From Pocillopora verrucosa (Eukaryota; Cnidaria; Anthozoa; Scleractinia; Pocilloporidae), in the NCBI RefSeq assembly GCF_036669915.1, contig NC_089322.1, forward strand, positions 18,035,719-18,099,718: 64,000 nucleotides of DNA, in the 5' to 3' direction. How positions within the stretch are numbered: position 1 is the stretch's first letter; each line of letters starts with the position of its first letter. Shown here piece after piece: positions 25,501-37,600 of this stretch. The translations under genes and the position numbers were made by a program. Below the pieces are notes generated by a model. It ran no database searches and was not told the DNA's origin. It worked only from the letters and a program-made list of their open reading frames with translations.

Positions 25501-27276
25501 TCTCTTTTTAAAGTAAAACTTGTTTGATTCTGTTTATACTAAAAATTGCAAGCTATCATTTTGTACAGGTTGTGTTCTGACCATGTTTGGGACCTGAGAT
25601 CTAGGACCTGGCCACTCATAAGTTGTGATACAAACTTCACCAGTGACTCCTGCCTTTGGGATGCTACAAAAACAGGGGTGTGGGTCAGTTTCATTTGCAA
25701 ATATCTCTTAAGCTATAGTGTTCATTTAGTTACCTTTCGGTTGTGATATTCAAATGCCTCTATAAGTCCTCCATGAACACTTTCATCATCTTGGAGGTCC
25801 AGTAGTATTTTATCCACATTCTGTAAAGGAAGCAGAGGTCAATCTTTTTAGTACCACAGAATATGAAAAAGAGACCTTGTTGGCACCTCTACACCCTCAT
25901 TCCCACTCAGGGCTTTCTCCTTCCTGTCATTTCTTGCTCCAAGGGATGGGAAGGTGAACATAAGCTGGAGTAAAAGGCAGATCTAGCTTGTAGTTATTGC
26001 AAGTTTGGCTTGGGCCAATAAGAAAGTTGTCAAAACATTTTGCAATAACTTGTTCTCAATAGCCTCTCATTATACATAATAAATTTAAGAAAAATAACAT
26101 TTTGTCTCTCTATTTAAAGTAAACCTGTTTGATTCTGTTTATACTGAAAATTATTGGCTATCATTTTTTTACAAGTTGTGTTCTAACCATGTTTAGGACC
26201 TGAGATCTAGCACCTGGTTGCTCATGAGTTTTGATACAAACTTCACCCGTGACTCCTGTCTTTGGGATGTTACAAGTACATAGCCAGTTTACCAAAGTAT
26301 TTCCTGAGTGAAAAGCCACACCCTTTATTTCAAACCTGAATCCTTTGGTTGGAACATGAGTGAAAATTTCTTAATTGCATAAATGGGACAAGATTGACTT
26401 ATCACATCTCTCTTGAGGGTGGGGTGACCTTCAACACCGTACAAACTGAATCTCTATTTTATCTCCAATAGACTGCAACCAAAGAGAAATTTCTTTCTTG
26501 TTTCTTTAAATAAGTGAAGATGTGTTTAATAAAAGAGAAAAATATAATATTTTGAGTGCTTTCACAACGGTAGTTATTGCTTATTGTGACTTTGCCCCCT
26601 ATGTGTTGAATATGTGATAAAATGCAGGTTGTCCACAGGATTGGACATGTAATAGTTTGCAGTGCAGTTTTCACAAAAAAACAAAAAACAAAAAAACAAA
26701 ACAAAGTAAATTCCTGATAGAGAGAAAATTGAAAAACAGGAAGTTTCGAAGGGGGGCGCAAATCAGCGAGGGGGTTCTGAACCTGCTAAGACACTAGGGC
26801 AATGCATGTTTCTCAAAAAATCTACTGACAACTGTGCTGTTGGTATAGTAATGAAAACTTACTTGTGGCTCAGTAGCGGCATTCCTGTGAAAAATGAACT
26901 GTTTTCCATCTTGCTCACCCAGCTCAGAGCATCTTCCTAAGAGGCTCTGATGGCACGTTACAACTCGATATTCCAGCAGACATCCAAATTTGAGCCCTTC
27001 ATTTGTTACCTCTTCATTTGTCCAGAAAGATCTGTTCTCTGACTTTCGTAGCTGGAAGGAGTCTCCTTCGCCACTTCCGCTGTTATCGATCTTCCTGCAG
27101 GAAACGTTGCTGGTTGAGCCACAATTTCGTGCAATAGCTACAACTACACAGCGGCCACGAGCGGGGATTACTCGATGTGTAATTAGTCTACTCAGACCTT
27201 CATATATAAGTGGAAGGCGATCTACTCTGTTATAAGGGGGCAGTGTATTTCCAACTGACGTCATAGCTTTCAACAT
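19554..27276 (-). CDS. Retropepsin-like aspartic protease domain protein with alternative short exons (copy A)
   Basis: Minus-strand model. Exon 1 is 27276-26863 (138 codons, phase 0). A set of short phase-0 exons lies at 25820-25734, 25204-25115, 24592-24503, 23975-23886 and 22154-22065. The penultimate exon is 21376-21100 and the last is 19921-19554. Any single short exon gives a 381- or 382-residue protein; all five together give 501. The last exon carries LFDTGNE, which fits the catalytic D-T-G loop of retropepsin-like proteases, and about 65 residues later LLVGMDII, which fits the second hydrophobic-Gly element near the C-terminus. One such domain would have to dimerise. No reverse transcriptase, integrase or gag is nearby and the domain is split from the rest by an ordinary intron, so I regard it as a host gene. 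Function unknown. Exon 1 has no recognised domain. Splicing between exon 1 and the short exons is inferred from phase only. Confidence 0.6.
21880..22075. repeat. Local triplication of about 61 bases over a splice donor
   Basis: CAGTTTCATTTGCAAATA through TTAACTCTAGGTTGAAACAT occurs three times in a row. The repeated piece spans the donor side of the 22065-22154 short exon, so two decoy donor regions follow the true one in the intron. Confidence 0.85.
22199..23410. mobile_element. Insertion of about 1.2 kb in the cassette array with inverted ends
   Basis: One unit of the array is interrupted between GAATATGA and AAAGAGACC by sequence absent from all other units. Near its ends are AACTCGTGAATTG (about 22219) and CAATTCACGAGTT (about 23397), a 13-base inverted match. 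No transposase frame is visible. It may be a non-autonomous DNA transposon; a clean target duplication is not seen. Confidence 0.45.
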
Positions 27277-28969
27277 TTATCTTTATCACGAACGCGTGCG
27301 GCGCACTCAAAACATGTGTTGCAAGCTTGGTAATCCTAAAATTGGCCTAGATATTAGATCTACGTTTGGTGTGTTCACCGCGAACGTGAAACTGCGGTCA
27401 GAGGTTTGTGGTTAGAAGTTATAAGTCTCGGAACTTTAAGCTTTTCAGATCGACGTCGGCTTTCACCTAAAAAAACGAAAAGAAACCAACATGTAAGCCG
27501 CCATCTTGAATTACACAGAAGATGAAGGTCCCTCATTTCAAACCCAAAATGTAGCTAGAAGATTGGTTTCCTAGCGTCCCAAACAGATTGGCTGTGAAGA
27601 AAAGACTTCACCTCACTTATATTTACACGACATGCGTGAGAACTTCAGAACAGGTAGAAGAGAAGCGTAAAGGGAGCTCGCGTACCTGACACCGCCTTGT
27701 CCGAAGTTCGAACGTATACGGTTTCCGTATTTTCATGAAGAACGTTGCATCAGCAAAGCTGTGCCTAAATCCTACCGGCCAGAGGTATGCCCGAGGAGCA
27801 CTAGTGACGAGTTTCCGAGTCGGGTGATTATCGGGAAATTGTCGACGATTGCGATATGGTGAACATTCCAGTAACACCGTTTGCGATTTACCAACATTCA
27901 AGCAACGTGATAGCACCAGACATGTACATTATAACATGCTTTACATGTGAAGAATACATTGTTTTCATTTAAATCAAGGAAATCTCGCTAAATTTTCTAT
28001 GGCTGTTTCCTTCACCCTCGTCGATCTTAAGTTTCTTGTTCAGCAGAGTTTTAGCTTAACACTGTAACCGCTAAGGTCTGAGCTTGCTAAGGTAAACGAA
28101 ACTTATGGATAGTATCGCCACTACCATGCCCTTGTCATTGTGACACTGGTTAGAAAGATCCGCAAGATGAAATTTCTATTGTCTTGCACCTCTAGCCGGT
28201 CAGGAGACTCAGAAAATACTACCAGGTACAGCTTGCATATTGGGTTAACTTTGCTCAATTTTTATCACGGTTTGCCTCACATTTTACTTTTTCGGCACTC
28301 CAAACTAGTCTTACACTACTTTGAATCACTTTTTTCAAGAATACGTATGCATTCATTTATTTTTATTTGGTCTTGTACTTCTAGCTGGTAGAATCTGAAG
28401 GGGCTCATAAAATACTACCGGCGAGAGGTACAGCTTGCATACTTAGTGGACTTTGCCTGATTTTTGTTATGGTTTGCTCCACATTTTACTTTTCTGCACT
28501 CCAAGTTGTAGTGTTACACAATTGGGCAAAGCAATGATAAAGAAACTACCTCCTGTACCTCAGGCTATTATTCATCCTGTAAAGCGCAAGTGTGCTAGTG
28601 AGTGATGTTCCGCAAACGCCGCCAGAGTAGGAAGAGTGGGCTGAACTGCACGGATAAATGTGGATGTTAAGATAGTGGAGAAACGTGTGAAAATATGCGT
28701 AACGATGAAGACGACGGTTCCAGTGATGATAACGTGAGTGATGAAGAAGAAGATGGTTGAAGATCAATATGATTTTGATGTTTTGAATGATTAGGTTTTG
28801 TAAAAGGACACTGCCAGTCCCAACTTGCTAAAAGATTTACTAAGATTAAATCTCGAATGCCTGTGGCTCCCTGGAGTACAACAACAGGTCTACTTCAGAG
28901 AAATGAATAAAGGGGGTAAGTTTCCACAGAAATTGTGGTGCTGCGTCGGTGCGCGGAGTATAACAAGGT

Positions 28970-29070
28970 AATTTAATATTGTCAACTTAGTTGATGACGT
29001 AAATTGGCCACCGTAAAGAGTTTCAAGGCGACGTTTCGAGGGTTAGCCCTTCGTCAGAGCAAATGCAGGA
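28970..29070 (-). mobile_element. Fragment of a Penelope-like element end with hammerhead-like core
   Basis: On the minus strand the order CTGACGA, then GGGCTAACCC, then CGAAACGTC resembles the CUGANGA, stem II and GAAA core of hammerhead ribozymes described in Penelope-like retroelement ends. The flanking words (TTTACGGTGGCCAATTTACG) recur near 38770. One extra A next to stem II departs from the consensus, so activity is doubtful. Confidence 0.4.
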
Positions 29071-29571
29071 ACTTTGGGTTGCGTGTGTTTATATGCAGAA
29101 AACGGAGCTACTTTATTGGTGGGAATATGGTGATGAGAAAACAAGAATAAATTAGTTGAACGAAAAGTGCTCGTTGATACCGTGGGGCTTTCCGAACTGC
29201 CTAGATCAGTGTAGGGAAAAGCCGCAAACAGCCATATATTGTTAAGAATAATTTGGGAAATTTAAGTGTTTAGTGACTGGTTTGGATTCGTCCTTGTCAT
29301 TTTTTTTCTACTTCGCGAAGGTGTTCTCGTAATCGGCCTCCTAGTCGTCTTCCTGAAAATGAAATTAGTGGATGTTATGGAAAGGTAGTACCAGACTCTG
29401 AATCGTTTTAAAGTAATCTAAAGTTTTTAAGAATGATAGAATCAACTGCGTGGTTATGAGGGTGGAATGTGATAGTGAATGGAATGGGATCGGTATTTTC
29501 TCTCCGTGTCGTTTGTAGTGCTGACTGTCGATCAACTTGTTGGGCACGGTGGTGGCCCGCCTGAACGACAA

Positions 29572-29942
29572 AAGGGACCTTAAGCAGTCAGGACGACAAC
29601 GCCAAGGAAGAATTCGATTAAAAAATGAATTTCTGCCTTTAATTAGAATTTCAAAAATGGCTGCATGTGTTTACCGTCTCATACGGCGCCACACCTCAAC
29701 TTCAGCATAAAAGAAAAAAGAAGCGTAGAGTTCCAAATGGAAATTAAAATAATTTGCCGTCGCGGTTTCGGCTCGCAGACGACGCAAACTGTGGTGATTT
29801 CACGTTGTTGTTTTGCATGAGACGACTAAGAAATGTAAAAAGTTCTAAAACGCACGTGCTGAGCTATTGTTCTGCCAATTAGATCTTTTGTTTTTCTATG
29901 TCCTCGTTGCCGTCGCCGTCGTGGTTTGTTTGAGGTCCCTAA
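29572..29942. mobile_element. Candidate mini-transposon with AGGGACCT ends
   Basis: AGGGACCTTAAGCA on the left faces TTTGAGGTCCCT on the right, and the interior near both ends is rich in CGACGA-like words. There is no coding potential, and target duplication was not resolved. Confidence 0.4.
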
Positions 29943-30518
29943 TAACGGTATAGCCACGTATATCGAAAAACTGGCACATTGCCTCTGATTTTTCGGAAAG
30001 ATCAGAGCCGTCATTAAATATCTCCGAGTAATATTGCCTTTAATGATTATGTCGGGAATGATAGCGAGTTTTATTTTGGTATAATTGAACTCTCAAGCAA
30101 AGCCAGATATCACAGTCTCGCTTTCATGTTTTTGAAATTCACGTGACCAGCACATTTTATCGGAAAGGAATAGTTGGAGCTGAAAGAAATTTCTACGCTG
30201 TTTATGAAGTGTAGCAAAGCATTTTAGACACTGTTGGAAGGTCGAAAGATTCTTTAGTAGACCAGCCTCACTTCCATGCTCATTTAGTCATGTGACCAAT
30301 CTTGTGACGCCCAGTTACAAAATATGCGTTTAAGACATCAACGAGAACACAGATTTATATCTTTGGTTCTATTTTGGAGCTATTTTCCTGTAATAAACGA
30401 AGTTATAAGATGTTTTATGTAGTAGCCTCGTTTTCATGCAGGGTCTAAAGCGGCATTCAGAGTTCTAAAACATCCTCTCATTAGCGTTTAAGCAGGTTGC
30501 CAAAGTGGCATGTTCTTC

Positions 30519-30968
30519 AAAGCGCATCGATCTGTTATTTAAGGAGGATTTGCGTAACTTGCAATTGGAGTAATGCTTGCAGTTATTTGTTGTTTCAAGA
30601 AGATAATTGAATGATGTTGGGACGATGTTGATCTCTGGTTGGATATTAATGTAATGACATGTACATTATAATAACTCGGCGTAAAATATACATATTTTTA
30701 GCGCCCTCGGCCTCAGCATGCGAAGGATTTGTGATCTCATGTTTAATTTTAAATCATCGTTCTCATTCAAACATCCATGATATTTCTCAACAATCAAGGG
30801 TGAATGTCTACCTATCTCTCTTTATTTTCTTTACAGTCTTCTAGTGTGTAACTGATGCCAGAAGAGAATAATAATTTTATTAATTTTTATAATTTATTTA
30901 ATTATGATTTAATAATTAAAAAGAAGCAAGTCAAACATATTGTGTTCCTAAATTTTGACCATTTACAC
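30519..30968. repeat. Duplicated segment of about 450 bases (partner 40776-41220)
   Basis: Shared words run in order, including GCGCATCGATCTGTTAT, GGAGGATTT, CATGATATTTCTCAACAATC, AAGGGTGAATGTCT and ACTGATGCCAGAAG. The partner lies in intron 1 of the 25-exon gene, with the same orientation. Confidence 0.85.
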
Positions 30969-31092
30969 GACAATATCAAATTGGAATAATCTCTATTTTT
31001 GAGTTAGACTATATTTTATGAAATACACGGCTCGTGAAATAATAACGGTAAACACATTTGGATATAACGTAAGTGTTGTCTTTTTCTCACAG

Positions 31093-31411
31093 CTTTTAGC
31101 CGCTTTTCGTGCTATTGTTGATATTGATCTGAATTTTAATCAAACGCCAGAAATAACCGTGCTGGATATGTATAATGAATACGTGTGAGAAGACAATACT
31201 GACCTGGCAAAGAAAGATGTCCTGCGCTCGTAAAGCGCACTGGGATTTGTCACTAGCTAAGGGGGGACTGGGGCGAGATTTCACTTTGGAGGAGTTCCGT
31301 AACGAGCTGCTTTGACAGGGGAAGTTCCCCTTTGGGTATCTCGAAGAACACATACATATTTATATCACATGCAAAAAGTGCCCCACAATAGAGGGATGTA
31401 AAGAGTTTTAA
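31093..31411 (+). pseudogene. Dead copy of the last DUF885 exon
   Basis: It starts right after a TCTCACAG acceptor and follows exon 7 of paralog 2 closely (LAAFRAIVDIDLNFNQTPEI), then carries a TGA in place of the Trp codon of YVWEDN, a TAA in place of a Gln codon, a deletion of about 45 bases across the GQMEISRVRGIAERE part, and a further TGA before the end. It has no upstream exons nearby. It arose with the segmental duplication. Confidence 0.95.
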
Positions 31412-31810
31412 GCTGTAAATTTAATAGTTTTTGAGAGTAGAAGAAGACTATTGTGCGAAAGCAATATGGATTCTTAGCTGGACTGTGCGATTATAAAATA
31501 CAGAATCGCTATAAATCTCCAAAAAGTTGGGAGCAAGATTAGCAACCGCTTGCGGCGTAATCTTTGACACCACACGAAGTTTCTCAAAGTGCCTAATTAT
31601 TTTTATCATCGCACACAGCAAAACTCCATGTGTTTTCAGCACCAGTGACATAGCCCCCACTATATTTCATGGGCTCTTCCATACTCATATCAATTTAATT
31701 TACAATTTGATCGTGTCTCTAAAATCTCTAGCTCGTTGTACACAACAGATTTCAACATGTTTCCGCAATTTTGATGACATGATACGCCATGTTTTCCTTT
31801 CTCCTTCTTT

Positions 31811-31912
31811 AACCCTTTTATTCCTTAAACTGACCAACATCTAATTTCTCCTGAGTATAACTGCGGAATCAACAGTAAGGAAATGAGAATAAAGGAAATG
31901 ATCGCAGGAATG
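31811..31912 (-). mobile_element. Truncated type B mini-transposon
   Basis: Only the first half (ACCCTTTTATTCC, CAACATCTAATTTCTCC, AATAAAGGAAATGATC) is present; it stops where the LINE tail begins. Confidence 0.6.
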
Positions 31913-31929
31913 CGCAAATAAGCGATGAG

Positions 31930-32298
31930 ATGAAAAATAAGAGCATTCTTAGGTTTATACTACAGGACTACAGCTCTTCATATGACCTTTTACTTAGCAA
32001 AGTTAACTTAAAATCTCTATTCATTAGACGCCTCCAGAACTTCATGATTAAGTTATTTAAGAGTCTGTTCTTTACGAATTATCGAGGTTATTTAAAAGAT
32101 ATGTTCACCGTACGGTCTTCATCTTACAATTTGCGAGGAATCCTGGCCCTTCCCAACCCAAAAACAACAACTTACGGTCTGCACTCTTTTTCATACTTGG
32201 GTAGCAAAATATGGAACTCTCTCGCAGACACTTACAAAACATTAAATTTTCAAGAATTCAAGCAGGAGATCCTCAGATATGAAGCTTTTCCACAGTAG
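31930..32298 (+). mobile_element. 3' end of a non-LTR retrotransposon (LINE reverse-transcriptase tail)
   Basis: A 122-codon open frame reads like the C-terminal tail of CR1/L2/RTE-type reverse transcriptases: SYNLRG, LPNPKTTTYGLHSFSY, then KIWNSLADTYK and FKQEILRY. The catalytic part is absent, as expected for a 5'-truncated insertion. It interrupts the mini-transposon copy in block B and is absent from block A. Confidence 0.75.
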
Positions 32299-34668
32299 AT
32301 CTACAAGTTATATTTCCCTCTGCATGCATAATGTTGTATATAGTTTATAAATAATATTGGAATTGTAATATATTCCACCTCCCTGCAGTCAAATTTGCTG
32401 CGCATAGAGGTGAAAATAATTTACTCAATTGAAAAGGAAGAACATCGTCATCGCCAAGTTCTGTTTTGTTGGGATCAACCATAAGATATGGAGCAACACT
32501 CAGCATCCTTCGAACCGGACACATCATGAAGATTAAACAGAATCTGGATTAGTAACAGAATCAAGGTTGTAACTGTAAGTTGTGTAACTGTTTCTTTTTC
32601 TTTGGGAAATGTTGCTATCTGGAGGGGAAAGAGTGAACGGAACTTTCAAGTCAAAGCAGTGATGGCTTCGGCCATAACGTCTTTTTCAATAATTGTACAT
32701 CAACCCTGTAATGATGATAATGATAATATGTTGTTCATAATGATGATAATGATAGGTTAAGTTTGATAATCTTAATAATGATGATAATGATGATGTGATC
32801 ACAGGAATGCAATGAGAACTCTCAGCTACCGGCACAGTAACTTTGGAGAGGCCATAAAAAATTACGCAAACGACCTCTTGCCTGGCTAACCAGGAGTGAT
32901 CATGCAGCAATCACTACACGTGGAAAGGCCACAGGAAATGCATCACTTTTATTGGGATGCAGATGCCCAGTAAAGACCTCAACCCCCCCACCCCCCCCCC
33001 CTCCACAGCCATGATGATCACGATGACAATGTACACTGCATGACACCCAAAGGACCAGTTCTGAAGTAAAATACTGTAGTAAGACAGCATGGAAATAATT
33101 ACTTGTATGGTTCCCAAAACCCATTACTGATTGGGTTTCATTGGCTTGGAATCATGCCTGTTTGATTCAAACTCTCAAAAACAGAGCTTTAAAAGCTTTA
33201 TTTTAAAACTATAACTATCATTAGAACATAATTTCTTTACAATTCTTGGAATTTGATTCCATTTCCCAAATGTGCAACACGTTTTACATCGTTACGATGA
33301 TTACCACTATACAAAAAATAAACTCTAAATAAAAATCATTACTGATCAGTATGACGCACTGTACATGGTATTAGCTAATTAAGTATATTTTAAGTGATAA
33401 ACAAATGTTCTAAATTTCTCAATGCACTACATCATATTGACTTTCAAGACATGTCTGAGCTACTATATTTGTGGTATATTACATTGGTATAATTGCCAGT
33501 GATTATAGAGTTGTGTGTTCTGTGATTGGTCAAGGATTACATCACATCTCGCCATATTAACCTAGCACAGGGTGATTATAGCAGGAGTGCAAAATTCCAA
33601 AATAACTGCCTTGCATTTTGACAGTGTCACCGAGGAAGTGATGAATGTTATAAAGAAAATTAAATTCCAAGGAGCAAAAAGCTGCTATCAAGTTTGGAGG
33701 AACACTTTTTAAAAGAAAGATATGAAATATTTGTTGCCTGAATCAATGAATCTATAATAATTACATAGTAATTACCAAAAACTTGGAGAACTACCTAATG
33801 TTAAAAAGGAAACCTGAAGATAATTTAAAAGAACATATAAAAATACAAAAAGTAAAGTATATGCCAGCTGTAACTTGCATTCTGACTGTCCAGGAGAAAA
33901 ACAGGGAGCAAAAATTTGGAAGCTTTACTCATTGGTAAGCCTGCACAACACAACATGTTTCGTGCTTGCTGACATTAAGAAAAGTTTCAGAATTAATACA
34001 GTAAAAGAGGTTATTGTTCATCCTGGTGGTATTAGTAGTTATAGTAAATGGTTTCATTGCCTGTCTCACAATGCAGTCACTAGAGATGTAGATCATGACG
34101 TTTCAACTGCTTACTGCTGGAGGACTCGAGGAAATTATCCACAGAGGGCTTCACCCTAATAACATTGACAGGAATAATGGAATCAAAATTCCAGAAGCAA
34201 GGATACCAATGATCAAGAAACACAATGGGAGACTGGTATGACAGCAAACTGCCGAGGGAACAACTTGGAGTCAGACCTCTCAGAAAACTAGAACTCACTG
34301 AAACAATGGGGATCAAAATCTGCCATTCCCATTTCATCACCATGATATAAATGGTAATGCATGAGCAGTTGATCCCCTCACCTGATGACAACCGACATTA
34401 GGCAGTTGAAATTTAGCAATCTACATATCAAGTGACTACATCGTGAGACAAACAATTTAACTGTTTATCACTAATATCAGAATTCAATCAAATGGTCACA
34501 TAAACACAAAGATAGATCACACAAAAATGAAAAAACAAATAAAAATTTAAAAAACCCATGTTAAGCAAAATGATCTTTTACATAAGTACATATATAAACA
34601 ACCTTCCTATTGATTGGGATTTTGCAAGGACATTCATCATTTTAGAAATTCTCAAAATATGCCATAGG
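32299..34668. other. Intergenic part of block B
   Basis: No gene is seen. Most of it matches 17930-19500. A stretch of about 480 bases at 34000-34480 has no counterpart in block A and looks like an inserted repeat of unknown type. Confidence 0.45.
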
Positions 34669-37600
34669 TCAGTAAGCAATAGTATACCCTGAGTCAAACA
34701 GCTTCTGAATGATATCCATTCCCACAAGAAGATCAGTACCCTCAGCTACTGCATCAATCAATGCACACACTTTAAAATGGTATCCTCGAATTATGAGATT
34801 AATTTCTACTGTTTCAAACTGGCCTGACCCTCCTCCTGCTAATTTAACTTTCCTTTTCTTGCTGGGATCAGGTTGCAGGTTCAACTCCAACAGACACTTT
34901 CTGGATATGCTGGTAGCTACTTCATTGCCAGTGTCAAACAAGACACGCCAATGTTCTGGAACTGGAATTACCTCGCCACATGCTTTCTGAATATCTACTA
35001 GTTCTTCATCCCTTGATATGATGAAGGGTTTATATCCTGGAAAGCAGTACAAGAATACAATGTGTATTTACTATGCAAGGATATTAATTTTTCACAAATA
35101 GTTCTGAAATTGGACTTACTGAAAATTTGTGACTAATAGGGTATTCACCCGATACAGGGCAAAAGCAAAGGCAATCAATGTGGTCAAATAATCTAAACTC
35201 GTTAAGGTATTGTGAGTATTGCTTTATTAGTCATTTCCTCTGTTCAGTAAAAGTTGTTATTGAAAAATTTATTTTAATGTTTGTTTGCCTCCCACCTCAA
35301 TTACCTTCACTATTTTGTGGGTAGGGATTGTTAGATATGTATTTTAATTGCTAAAATAAATAAATTTTGTTTGTTATCTTAACTTGTTTGTTTTTTCCAG
35401 GTATTTCCACATACACAAGAAAAAATAAATTAATTTTAAAAAAAAGTAGCCTTTTCCCTCAGTGTCATTGTCTGTCATTCATGAAGCCATATAATATGTA
35501 CATATATAATGCTGATCACTCACTTGAAATCAGTCCCTCACAGGTAAATCCACAAGCTCCAAATTTTACAACTGCCACACCGGGTACATCATGATCATCA
35601 CCATCATCAACACCAACCTCCCTTGGCCTCTGAAGTTGCAAATGAACTGATGCTGTGGATAAAACAAGGCTCCCTCGACAGTTCAGCGGCATATCTAAGA
35701 GTTCTTTATCCATTGTTTCCAGAGTGATTCTTTCATTGTTAATTGTAAAAGCCTTTATTCCAATGAAGTAAATTCTGGTACATGACATGTGAAGTTTGAT
35801 ATAGAGTTTTTCTAAATAACCTTGAAATCCGTGAGCCTTTCCATGAAAAGAGGAAAAAAACAAGAAAAAAAATATTGAATGAGACTAGGTATAGCGTGCA
35901 TAATCCTAACTAATAGCAAGGTCAGAGACCAGCGAGTTAGAGTGCTGTTTCTAACAGTCAATGTCATGACAAAAGTCCACAGGCATTATAAACTAACTTA
36001 AAAATAGATTAATTAATTAATACAGCTATTTTAATGAACATTAAAAGTATCATTTGATACGGTATATGTTTGCTTTTTTTTTTTTTTTAAATGAAAACAG
36101 CTATACAAGTTACAAATATTGTCACATTTTTTTACCAAGGATAGGTGGTCTGAGGGTCATCTTATTAGACTAGAAGACAAAAAAGCCCAGTTATTACAAT
36201 CCTGGTTTTGGTGATTGTATTATATTGTTGGGTACTAACTTACAGAAAGATTACTTCCACATCAGTCTAGATTTCTTTACATCAGACCAACAAGCTGTCT
36301 GTGAAACAGAGAAGATGCTGGCTGAAGGTAATCTGAAGTGAACTGACGTACATCCTAACTAGAATTAAGGTGTAGCAATACTTCTGATAACTTTATACTA
36401 AAGAAACAGGGGTTGTTTCATTTGCAAATTTTTCTTTAATGTTACAGCCTTATGTTATTTACCTTTAGGTTGACATATCCATGTGCCTCTTTAAGTCCTT
36501 CATAAAAACTTTCATCATCTTGGAGGTCCAGTAATAACTTATCCACATTCTGTAAAGGAAAAAGAAGTCAATCTTTTAAGTACCACAGAATATAAAAAAT
36601 AGACATTGTTGGCACCTCTACACCCTCATTCCCTCTCAGGGCTTTCTCCTTCCTATCATCTCTTACTCCAAGGGATGGGAAGGGAACATAAGCTGGAGTA
36701 AAAGTGGATCAAGCATGTAGTTACTGCAAGTTTGGGTTGAGCCAATAAAACAGTTGTCTAAAAATTTTGCTATAACTTGTTCTCAATTGTCTCTCATTAC
36801 TTATTATACATTTAAGAAAAATAATATCACCATCAATATTTAGTCTCTCGATCTAAAGTAAACTTGTTTGACTCTGCTTATACTAATAATTGCTAGCAAT
36901 CATTTTGTACTGGTTGTGTTCTGACCATGTTTGGGACCTGAGATCTAGGACCTGGCCACTCATGAGTCATGATACAAACTTTACCATGACTCCTGCCTGT
37001 GGGATTTTATGAGTATGTGGCCAGTTTGCTAAAGTATTTCCTAAATGACAAGCCACACCCTTTATTTCAAACCACAATCCTTTGGTTGGTACATGTGTGA
37101 AAACTGCTTAATTGCATAAATGGGGCAAGATTGGCTTATCATATCTCCCTTAAAGGAGGGGTGACCTTCAACAATATACAAACTGAAACTCTATTTCATC
37201 TCCAACCAAAAGAAACATTGCTATCTTGTTTCTTTAAATAAGTGAAGATATATTTAACAAAAGAGGAAAAGATCATATTTCAAGGGTTTTAACCACGGTA
37301 GTTGTTGCTTATCTTGACTTTGCCCCCTGTGTGTCAAATATATGATAAAATGCAGGTTGTTTACAGGAATTGACATGTAACAGGGTGAAGTTTTCACAAA
37401 AAGAAAAGAAGAAAAAAAAACTTACATAAACTCATGTTAGAAAAAATGAGAGAAAATTGAAAAACAGGAAGTTTTGCAGGTAGGTCCAAATCAGTGAGGG
37501 GGGGGGGGGGGGGTCCTGATGGATCTGTTAGGACAATGTAAGTTTCTCAAAAATCTGCTAACAAATGTATTGTTGGTATAACAATGAAAGCTTACCAGTG

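Larger units (their letters stand above)
21423..26290. repeat. Tandem cassette array, unit about 620 bases, six partial units
   Basis: On the plus strand each unit has three recurrent parts: part B (CTACACCCTCATTC...ATAAGCTGG), part C (TGTTCTGACCATGTTTGGGA...GATGCTACAAA) and part A, the short coding exon flanked by TTAC and CTGTAAAGG. B copies start near 21480, 23410, 24030, 24640, 25262 and 25870. A copies are at 22065, 23886, 24503, 25115 and 25734. The array lies between exon 1 and the penultimate exon of the minus-strand gene. Flanking intron parts are nearly identical between units. B has a conserved frame (PTQT...FTPAYVPFP) on the minus strand, but stops or frameshifts break it in several units. 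Confidence 0.9.
16395..27300. repeat. Segmental duplication block A (partner of 31.0-38.8 kb)
   Basis: From intron 6 of DUF885 paralog 2 to the first exon of the minus-strand protease-like gene, stretch after stretch recurs in the same order and orientation in block B: 16493-17330 with 31093-31910, 17930-19060 with 32380-33500, 19260-19960 with 33880-35050, 21100-21340 with 35524-35770, and 26200-27200 with 36930-37900. Similarity is clear by eye but interrupted by insertions in both blocks. Confidence 0.8.
27277..30984. other. Intergenic region between blocks A and B
   Basis: No supported gene. It contains a pair of direct repeats of about 170 bases (28155-28330 and 28360-28520; shared words include GGTACAGCTTGCATA and CACATTTTACTTTT), a Penelope-like end near 28970-29070, a mini-transposon-like segment at 29572-29942, and a segment at 30519-30968 duplicated near 40.8 kb. 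Confidence 0.5.

Noticed and set aside
31527..31844. 105-codon frame right of the dead DUF885 exon
   Set aside because: It corresponds to the 3' flank of paralog 2 (16975-17280), where the frame is not kept.
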